64,000 nt of DNA from Otatea glauca (Eukaryota; Streptophyta; Magnoliopsida; Poales; Poaceae), in NCBI GenBank assembly GCA_036346275.1, contig CM070721.1:5654452-5718451 (forward strand), read 5' to 3'. The position numbers were made by a program, and so were the translations under genes. Below, in pieces: positions 56,304-64,000 of this stretch; position 1 is the stretch's first letter, and each line of letters begins with the position of its first letter. The notes under the pieces are model-generated. The model had not been told where the DNA came from. It saw only the letters and a program-made list of their open reading frames with translations, and did no database searches.

Positions 56304-57665
56304 ATGTCGTTCTATTGTCGCCTCTTCAGCAAGCAGAAGTCATCCCGCCCTGAATACCCAGATACCAGTAGCGTGCACGCCCCAGTTCTGCCGGAGTTGC
56401 CCAGACCCAAATGCGACTGCAACCTTCCGGCGAAGATGATGCAATCTACCCACGGAGAGACGGCCGGCCGCGCTCACTACTGTTGTGCCCACCCCTACCA
56501 GGTAAACCTACTTGTATCCATAAAATACAGGCTAACAGTGCCATTTCATGCATCGTTCTTTCCTTTCTCAGCACAAGGACCGGTGTTGCTTCTTCCAATG
56601 GATCGACGGCCCGGAACGACGTGACTACGAATTTGTCTACAAGCGCCACGACGTCGAACTCGCCGCTTGCGAGAACTTCTACCGGTGGGAGGCCGCGGGA
56701 TCGTCCCGTTCTAGAGCGACGAGTTCGGGGCGGTGGGCAAGAGGCCAATCAATCGGTGAGTTTCATGCGGCGAACCCATGATTCACTCACAAAGTAGTAA
56801 TTCTAAACCAGTTCATCGCATACAGGAGTTCAAAAAGAAAATTGCGAAATTGCTCGAGTCAAAGGAGAAACCTCCCCAGGGGCCACCCGAAAGCCCTGAC
56901 TTTTGCGAACACGGCCTTCAGGCAGTTGTTGATACCTTCCACGATGAACTAGCGGACCGGAGATTCTACCGGTGCCCCTTGGCCGAGGATGAATGGTGCG
57001 GCTACTTCAACTGGGTGGACCCGGAGACGTACCACCCACATCTCAAACTTCCGTATGGGATAACTAGAGCAACCCTCCCGTGGTGCTACTACCGCCGAAA
57101 AGCGGACCCGAGTGCGCCTCGATGTTATTCAGCGGCCAGCGCGGCATCTGCGTTGATGCGCAGTGCGCTTCGGTTGTACAACGATAAGCCCAACACACAC
57201 CTCCTGCACCATACAGTGGAGTGCGAGCCAAAACAGAGCAGGCGTCTCGGCAAGTGTCCGCCAACGGCCAACACACCAGAGGTGCAAGAGGGTACCTCCT
57301 CTCGAAGAGGAAGGGACAAGGGGAAGCAGCCGGCCGAGGTCCGCACCACGCAACAAATCCTTGACGCGTTACGCAGACCATCCGGGAACCCAGGTGGTAT
57401 TAACATAAGAGACGCCGGGAATTGGGATGATATGCCCATGTGGGAGGGCAGAAATCCACATCAAAAATACCAAAAAAATCGGTCTTACACACCCGAGACG
57501 TACGGCATAGGGCACCCAATCGGCGATAGTTGGGAGCACTGCGGATCACCATGGAGTTCTTTCATAGTAGGGATTGAGCGGTGTCCGAGAACAAATCGCA
57601 ACATTTACACGGGTCATATAATATGCAGAAAATGTTGGGCATCATTCCCATTGTACCAGATATAG
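56304..57665 (+). CDS. MULE-borne protein with two GRF-type zinc fingers
   Basis: Exon 1 (56304-56501) encodes a short Ser/Pro-rich start and half a zinc finger (PKCDCNLPAKMMQST...HYCCAHPYQ). Exon 2 starts at 56572 in phase and completes it (HKDRCCFFQWIDGPE). Exon 3 begins after CATACAG at 56826 (EFKKKIAKLLESKEKPPQG), followed by a second finger CEHGLQAVVDTFHDELADRR, FYRCPLAEDEWCGYFNWVD. The pattern C-x-(H/C)...FY.CP...CG.F.WVD is the GRF finger, found in nucleic-acid-binding proteins. A basic linker and a conserved-looking tail with a last CRKCWAS pair end at TAG 57663. The natural exon 2 donor (56755/56756) leaves a phase that does not match exon 3, so the junction is uncertain and a small lesion is possible. 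TATA-like ACTATAAAA is at 56223. The role is unknown; DNA binding is a guess from the fingers. Confidence 0.7.
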
Positions 57666-58177
57666 CGGAGCGATCATTTGTTCCACCATGACAACCATTC
57701 TTTCGTTAGTTAGTTCAAAAAGCAATTTCGCTCGGTGTTGTAATGCCCTTGCAATATAATCTATCTATTGCTTATTTTATCATCCGAACTTTCGATGTAT
57801 GTGCCCTTATATATATGTTCAACAAATAATTTAAGTGCTTAGGAACTATTTATAACATGCGTTGTTGTCGACTATAATACTTAGGGTTGTTGCACTAGTG
57901 GAAATTAGATGCAAAGCAAGGTGTAAATTAAATATTTTTCCGAATATGGTAGTGCACATATCAAAGAGCAAATCTGGTCTACTCTTCCTAAAAATTACAT
58001 TTAAACATTAAATTTTACTGGAGCACAGAAAAGGCTAAAAATCACTCTCCTCATCTCGATTCGCACTCTCTTTGATCTCCTCTCGTAAAACATCACAACA
58101 ACTAATCTGACTTTTTATTAACTACACTACAGCTCATAATTTACATACATTGCAATTCGAATAAAAAAATGGGCTAA
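57666..58177. other. MULE 3' internal sequence
   Basis: AT-rich, with no gene seen. It includes the 3' region of the GRF-finger gene. Confidence 0.45.
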
Positions 58178-58438
58178 AACTCTCTGTCGCCATTTGAAAC
58201 GGCGACAGAGAGTCCTTCGCTATTTCAAATGGCGACACAAAGTCTGTCGGTTTTTCAATTGGCGACAGAGAGTCTGTCCCTATCTGAAACGGCGACAGGC
58301 TGTCTGTCGCCATTTGAAATGGCGACAGACTCTCTGTCGCCTTTTGAAATGGCGACAAGTGGGTAGTTTTGTAAAAAAAAAAATCGGCATATTATTTTTG
58401 TAAAATAGAATAAAAATAGTATTATTTAAAAAAAATTC
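58178..58438. repeat. Right terminal inverted repeat of the MULE
   Basis: CTCTGTCGCCATTTGAAAC subrepeats in alternating orientation are followed by GGCGACAAGTGGGTAGTTTT and the AT-rich outer part. It is the mirror of 51530-51811, with several differences between the two arms. Confidence 0.92.
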
Positions 58439-58447
58439 TTTTTTCTC

Positions 58448-60057
58448 TACGATTACAAGAAGACATACGTACAAGCCACTAAGCCAGGACACGCGACACA
58501 CAAATACATCCTCTTAGCATATGACTAGAAATATGGAGGCCGAATATAAATTCACGATCAGGGCATAGTCAACAGGAGGATTTTGTTGAGCTCGAGCCCA
58601 CCCTCCGACCGCCGGACCTTAAGAACCCTTTTACACGACACTTAGTTTTTGGCATGGGGCAGTGGATACACACGAGCTCGAGCACGGTTGGAGGAAGAAG
58701 AAGATTGGCTGAGTGGGTGAGCTGCTTCCTGGGCCATGTGGCTTAGTGGGCCCCTACTTACTGGAGGCCTAATTTAGTAATTGATGACTTCATTTGGTGT
58801 CTGTACAACTGGACTTGAACCCTAGACGCACGTTGAGATCATATAGAGAGAGGGTGTGACTCGACGTTTCTCCTTCACGAGGACATGGCAGCCTATCAAG
58901 TTGAGGATGTTTGACGCACGTCGCAGAGAGTCGGCGATTATGAGGGCACAGCAAAAGCATCTAGTGGATGCCGGGGAACCAGGAAGGGCGTGAGCGTCTG
59001 GCGACGACGAGTGTCCAGAGAAGGCGACATAGCGTGAGTCGGCGAGTGCCTGACCGGATGAGTGAGCTGATCACAACAACAAATAGGCAATGTGAGCCCA
59101 TCTTCTAATTTATGATTTTTTTTTCAATTATAACTATATCAATGGGTTGAATAAAGACAATAACCCGATATATTTGATTGATTGGTGTTAACTTGTTCAT
59201 AGATTTACAAAAGTTTGACAAGAGAACGTTGTGCAGGTATTTCTCAAATAATGAAGTACTCGTAGTAACCTCTGAACCGATGAGAACACAACATAAGCTA
59301 TTTAATATGTTTATCTCAATTTAACCTAATCCTTTAAGTTCACCCTTTATTTTTATCCTGGCTTCGTCGTTGTCTACGACCTCATAAAATTCATACCGAA
59401 ACATTCTCACGAATGCACAATATGTGAGCAGAATTTAAACCCTAAAAAGGTGAAATGCAATTTCTAAGAATTCAACTACACGTTCCATCCTAATTCTATG
59501 TTTTTTCCTGTTCCCATGTGTTAACGAGACAACCGTACAGTTTTATGACTTACGACCCAGGAAAGGCTCGAGTTCGACTCGTCGAGAGCTTTTTGTTGCT
59601 GCTTCTGTGTAGCTCAGTCGGATTGTCTTTATGTAACTCTTACATAAAAGCGACGCGAATCAAATTCTGTGTTTTGTACAGCAATCAGATTCTACACTCG
59701 AATGTTAAGAATAAAATGAGGTTAAATCTGGTTTGATCTAAGCTGTTTAAACGTAATTGTTACTCATAAATATGACAAGGAGATGTAGTGGTATACTAGT
59801 ATTTAGTGAAGGAATTTAGGAACAGAGTTTCGTCAATAATACCGTCGTGGCCATGCTTGTATTAATGATCACAACAGTGGTGACGACAGGACACGCCCTA
59901 ACCATATATGATAAGGATGTGAACACATGGACATGATAGGGATTATCATCTCAATCTCATGCACTTCTCAGCAAAATATATGGCAACTTAAGATAATTGA
60001 ATCCAACTTTATCCGGAGCAAACTGGGTTGAGGATGGTATGCTTTCAAAGGAATTAG
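58448..60057. other. Intergenic, no supported gene
   Basis: The open frame at 59518-59736 has no recognisable feature. No repeat boundaries were found by eye. Confidence 0.45.
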
Positions 60058-60368
60058 AGTAAATTTTACAAAACTACAGATTTTTTACACAAATTATCAG
60101 AAAGCTATAGGTTTTAACTTTTATTTCATAAAACTACAGATTTTAGGAGAACTTGTGTTACAAAACTACATATTTTAAAATTGAACATTTTTTGTAACAG
60201 GTCTGGTAATATAGACCCACATGTCAATCTCACGTGTCCCCATTTCCCGTTCACTCACACGTGATGCTGATGTGTGGGCTTACACTATCAGACCCATTAC
60301 AAAACAAATTTTAATTCTAAAATCTATAGTTTTATGATACAAGTTTTTTAAAAATAGAAGCTAAAAAA
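60058..60368. repeat. Inverted-repeat (foldback MITE-like) element
   Basis: The left arm (ATAAAACTACAGATTTTAGG, then ACATTTTTTGTAACAGGTCT, GGTAATATAGACCCACATG) is mirrored on the right (CACACGTGATGCTGATGTGT, then GGGCTTACACTATCAGACCC, ATTACAAAACAAATTTTAAT, CTATAGTTTTATGATACAAG). It is a 0.3-kb imperfect hairpin just upstream of the FRS gene. The ends and duplication were not resolved. Confidence 0.65.
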
Positions 60369-60409
60369 GGATTCATTTCTTAAAATTTTTAAATTATTTG
60401 GAATTTATT

Positions 60410-60900
60410 TGAAAGTTTCAAATCTTGGCGGATTTCTGGTTCTGTCGGAACCGGCACTACCGCCCCAGCGGGCGCCCCCACTCCCCTTGGACCAGTGCCA
60501 CCATCTCGGTCGTAGACCGCATAACCACACCCCGCGCCCGTCGCCGAGCTCCGGCGAGACCGCCGACGATCAACCGGCGTCTCGTGCGGCGCTCGGAATT
60601 CGCTGCCTCGTGTTCCCCCTCCTCGGACCATCCTCTCCCGTCGCCGCCCTGCCCGGCTAGGGGTCTAGCCCGCTCTCCCCCGCGGCTTCCGGCGCCTCCC
60701 CCTCCACCTCCCGCGGCCGGCGGCGCAACCTCCGCCCACCACCGAGCCGCTTCCACCCTTTTCCCTCTATACCCGGGGTCCCGGTGAACCCTTCCCCTAA
60801 CCCTAACCCGTCGCGGGAGAAGAAACAAGGGCAGAAGTGGGAGAAGAGAAGGCACGAGAGGTGGGTGGGAGCTCCTTTATTGAAGTTGCTACCACAAGCG
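60410..60900 (+). other. Probable non-coding first exon and promoter-proximal region of the FRS gene
   Basis: A GC-rich block (about 60440-60800) followed by CCCTAACCCTAACCC and an AT-rich intron-like stretch precedes the FRS coding exon by 0.7 kb. The likely donor is CACAAGCGA|GTAAGC near 60900. Open frames in the block are phase-inconsistent and not recognisable, so I take it as 5' untranslated. Confidence 0.5.
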
Positions 60901-61597
60901 AGTAAGCATTTCTCTCTGTAATGTTCTCATGTAAATTACAATTGCTCACATCACAATCAGCCAGTGATTTGTGCATTCTTGTCTTAGTAAAATGAGCTCG
61001 AGACAAGCGGCATGCTGTTACGCTGTTTACAGTCTGTGAGTCCTACTGTCCTTGCTGAGAGTGCTCATTATTTAAAACTCGTCAGAGAGGCATGCCAAAA
61101 TTTCTCCCCTGATATTCGGAAATCTATGCTTCCCTTCGTGAAGCGAGTGTTATTTGACTATGAGCGTTGATCACATTTACTATGTGTTTTAGAGTTTGGA
61201 CCTATACCTGGCAGTTTGTTTTTTGTGCTGAGCAAAATAACTGTTGGAAAGACTTTGTTGGTTACCTTTCTGATTAGGAATGAACCATTTCCCATCACTG
61301 CATTTAGTTGTTTTGTTTGAACCATCACCCTTTTTTTCAGCTAGGAACTCTAGTACATTTGGTAGAAATCATCACACAGGAGCCTTAGATTGACCATTAT
61401 TGCATTTGAAATCTTAAATAGAACAGGGAATTTTATTGTAATTTCCTTCTGCAGATTTCTTCCTTCCTATTGGTCTAATTATTTTCTTTTAATATGTGCA
61501 TTTTTAAGAGGAACAGTCCATTTTTTGCTTTGCAGCAGTTGAGTGGAACTACTTCTATGTTGTTTATGCAAATACTGATGGAACTACTTGAGTAGAA
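60901..61597 (+). other. Probable leader intron and 5' untranslated end of the FRS gene
   Basis: AT-rich, T-tract-containing sequence with candidate acceptors (TTTGCAG near 61538, TTCTGCAG near 61455). No coding region is seen. Confidence 0.5.
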
Positions 61598-64000
61598 ATG
61601 GATAACAGTCGAGATCCTCAAGAAGACAGTTTTCAAAGGAAGGAAAATGGTGAAGTAGCAGAAAAGGAGGAAAACTATGGAAATGCTTTGAGCCGCAAGG
61701 AGGCAACCGAAGAGCTTCTTGGTTGTGTTGTCCATAGCGAGGAAGAGGCATACAAACTGTATTGTGACTATGGGCATCGAATTGGTTTTAGCGTCCGGAA
61801 GGGCAAACAGTCTTACTTCATTGGTACCAAGAATATTCGGACAAAAGATTACTACTGCTCAAAGGAAGGGCTTAAATATGATGAGCCTGTTACAGAAGCA
61901 AACTTTAATCGACCAGACACTAGAACTAATTGCAAAGCAATGATCCGCTTTAGAGTTGATGAGAAAGGACAATGGACGGTCATACGCTTTGTTCCCATTC
62001 ATAATCACCAGTTGGCTAAACCTGGGGAAAGACACATGTTGAGATCGGCAAAGTCACTTGCTGTTGGAAAATCAGGTGCTATAGATCCAGCAGCATCTGC
62101 TGAATCACATCCAATAAATGGTTTCTCTGATATGACTGAAGGTGATATTGCTGAGCCTCCAGGGTATACTACAAGGGATTGCTACAATCAGGTGAACATG
62201 CAGGGTATAACAATGATTGAAGCAGGAGACTGCCAGAGTCTTGTAAGCTATTTCAAGCGTAGAACCAACGAGGAAGGCATGTTTTATTGGGACGTCCAAG
62301 TTGATCAAGAAGGTCGCATGACTAACTTTTTCTTCAGGGATGGTAAAAGTAGAAATGATTATGACTGTTTTGGAGATGCTGTTATTTTTGACACAACCTA
62401 CCGCACAAATAAATATAGCCTGATATGTGCCCCTTTTGTTGGAGTTAACCACCATTGGCAGAATGTTGTTTTTGGCTGTGCCTTCTTGTTAGATGAGTCC
62501 ACAGCTTCCTATGTTTGGCTATTTAAATCATTCTTGGAGTCGATGGGTGGCCGATCACCAAGATCAATTTTCACTGATCAGGATGAGGCTACTATGCAAG
62601 CAATCGAGCAGGTGTTTCCTAACACACAGCATTGCTTTTCCTACTGGCATATTCTAAAGAATGCACAATCTCATTTAGGCACAGTAAATACTTCTCAAGC
62701 GTTTCAAAATTTGTTTATGAAGTGCATGCAAGGATCTGACTCAGAAATGGAGCTTGAGGAATCTTGGGCTGCTATGCTTCATGAATACAAACTACAGGAT
62801 AATAACTGGCTTAATGACCTTTATAGGTTCCATCATAGATGGTGCTCAGCATTTAACAAAGATACTTTTGATGGTGGGATCAATTCATCTCAGTGGGGAG
62901 AGGTATCAAACAATATCCTCACTGGAATTTCTGATGAATCTACTTCTCTAACACGATTTGCCCTCTTTCTAGAAAAGGTTATCAAGGCTCTACGTAGAAA
63001 TGAATCTGAGGACGACTTTCGCTGTAGCCAAACTGCTCCAGTTCGCGCAATTAAGCATAGTACAGTTCTGAAGCAGGCTGCAGAATCCTATACACACAGG
63101 ATCTATAAATTATTTGAGGCAGAGTTTCTGGATGGATGTGGAGCAACTTCATGCCATGAAAGTTCTTGTGGTGGAAATTTATTGAGGTTTGAAATAACGA
63201 TGCAGGGGAGGGGTTCAAAAGTGTGGACTGTTCTTCTTGATACCTCTACGATGGAAATCTCTTGTGGTTGCAGAAAGTTTGAACGGACGGGTCTTCTTTG
63301 TTCCCATTCTCTGAAAGCCTTCAGCCTGCAGAATGTTGACACAATTCCTGAAAAGTACACTCTGAAACGCTGGACAAAAGATGCCAGGAGAAGCATGTAT
63401 AAGTTTAGTCAAGAAGATACAACACAACATGAATGTACCGAGGCTGAACTTGTGTATCGCAACCGGGCAATGCAGTACGCATATAACCTCATAACGAAGA
63501 GCCAGGAACTTGAAGAATCAAGAAAAGTATTCTGGGACTCCCTTGAAACAGGAGAAAAGGCACTGGAAGTGTTCTTCGAAATGAGAAGTTTGCGCACTCA
63601 AGCTGCAAAAGATTCCAGTAAAAGGGAGAAAAAGAAGAAAAGATCATCTAAAGGGCCAAGCTCCAGTAAGTAGCAACCTTAAGTTCATTCATGCTTATAA
63701 AACACCATTTTGTTTAAAATTATACTCTGCTGTGCAGAAAAGGCAAAACAAGCACTGGCATCTTCCTCAGCTGTTCCCGAACTACTTGACCAAACTAACG
63801 ACCATCAGCTTCAATCTGCACAAGATGCACAGGCCAATGCAACAATTGGAAGACCATTTTACTATCAGGTACACAGAAATATGTACTGGGAGTTTTTCTT
63901 TCCTTCTGGCATTTAACCGATCTTATACCAGCATGCTTTGTTTTTTGCAGGGTTTTCCAACTACCCCTATGCAACCAAACCAGATCTACATGCATCCGAA
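61598..64000 (+). CDS. FAR1/FRS-family transcription factor (5' part; continues past the window)
   Basis: The family derives from a Mutator-like transposase and includes FHY3/FAR1, which regulate light-responsive and other genes in the nucleus. The first coding exon is 61598-63665 (689 codons plus one base). It is followed by exons 63738-63868 and 63951-64000+, all with GT-AG borders and matching phase. The FAR1 DNA-binding zinc finger spans about residues 50-140 (EEAYKLYCDYGHRIGFSVRK, Cys87, Cys112, HNH 135-137). A MULE transposase-derived core has VIFDTTYRTNKY (Asp265) and SIFTDQDEATM (Asp327), then CFSYWHILKNA. A SWIM finger has CGCRKFERTGLLCSH (Cys556, Cys558, Cys568, His570). A Lys-rich segment (SSKREKKKKRSSKG) near residue 680 may be a nuclear signal. 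The start is the first ATG of the open exon. No lesion is seen. It is a plain FRS rather than FHY3/FAR1 itself as far as I can tell. Confidence 0.95.

Larger units (their letters stand above)
51530..58438 (+). mobile_element. Mutator-like element (MULE), 6.9 kb, with 9-bp target duplication
   Basis: Long terminal inverted repeats begin GAATTCTTTTTTAAATAATA on the left and, read inward, GAATTTTTTTTAAATAATAC on the right. Both sides are flanked by TTTTTTCTC (51521-51529 and 58439-58447), an exact 9-bp duplication as expected for Mutator. Inside are a broken MuDR-type transposase (52929-54900) and a second gene with GRF zinc fingers (56304-57665), both on the plus strand. Confidence 0.92.

Noticed and set aside
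60409..60855. Pro/Arg-rich open frames ahead of the FRS gene as coding
   Set aside because: They lie where the untranslated first exon is expected, in three inconsistent phases, with no domain and no phase match to the FRS exon.
61598..63665. The FRS exon as an active transposon gene
   Set aside because: It has FAR1-type DNA-binding and SWIM domains, continues into spliced exons, and has no terminal inverted repeats or target duplications around it; it is a host gene of transposase origin.
1..64000. CRISPR array, bacterial operon or phage signatures
   Set aside because: The direct repeats seen are transposon subterminal or tandem repeats. Gene structure and repeats are those of a plant nuclear genome.

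Overview
The window is nuclear DNA of a plant, almost certainly a grass (Poaceae). Genes have short GT-AG introns and GC-rich first exons. The repeats are typical of grasses: CACTA, MULE, hAT-like, Stowaway and Tourist elements, a Ty1/copia element, and a solo LTR whose TGTTGG...GGGCATAT end resembles BARE/Angela-type copia LTRs. Nothing bacterial is present (no operons, no CRISPR).

Four host genes look intact: a caffeoyl-CoA O-methyltransferase (8624-9650, +, 3 exons, 260 aa); a family GH3 beta-D-xylosidase (20902-23734, +, 4 exons, 816 aa); a small F-box/leucine-rich-repeat protein (26963-29902, -, 5 exons, 242 aa); and the 5' part of a FAR1/FRS protein (61598 to beyond 64000, +). A fifth locus (13774-16885) is an ATP-citrate lyase A-subunit gene that keeps its eleven exons and most of its introns but carries frameshifts, a nonsense codon and damaged splice sites, so it is an unprocessed pseudogene. 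Two of the intact genes act on grass cell walls (lignin/ferulate supply and xylan trimming); that they lie close together may be chance.

Layout: 1-5 kb holds repeat debris (LTR-like sequence, a LINE fragment, an orphan CACTA end). 5.7-8.5 kb has a small hAT-like element and the O-methyltransferase promoter. 8.6-9.7 kb is the methyltransferase. 10-13.6 kb has tRNA-like SINE-type sequences and tandem repeats. 13.8-20.1 kb is the ATP-citrate lyase pseudogene with a duplicated downstream segment. 20.8-23.7 kb is the xylosidase. 24.4-26.3 kb has Stowaway and hAT-like elements. 27-29.9 kb is the F-box gene.

From 30.2 to 58.4 kb lies a block of three near-complete transposable elements from three superfamilies, each bracketed by a target-site duplication (TSD) I could read directly: a Ty1/copia element (30207-37211, TSD GTTTG), a 13.5-kb CACTA element (37671-51215, TSD GGA) and a 6.9-kb Mutator-like element (51530-58438, TSD TTTTTTCTC). 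The CACTA element is the most unusual object here. It carries a decayed Tnp2 transposase split by a solo LTR, a second gene with an Ulp1-like protease region, a captured two-exon piece of a host RGLG-type ubiquitin ligase, a 435-bp module repeated upstream of both of its genes, an 87-bp repeat array sharing its terminal motif, and an 0.88-kb inverted duplication just 3' of the transposase that could make hairpin RNA. The Mutator-like element carries, besides a broken transposase, a second gene with two GRF-type zinc fingers. The FAR1/FRS gene, itself descended from a Mutator-like transposase, begins about 3 kb beyond that element.
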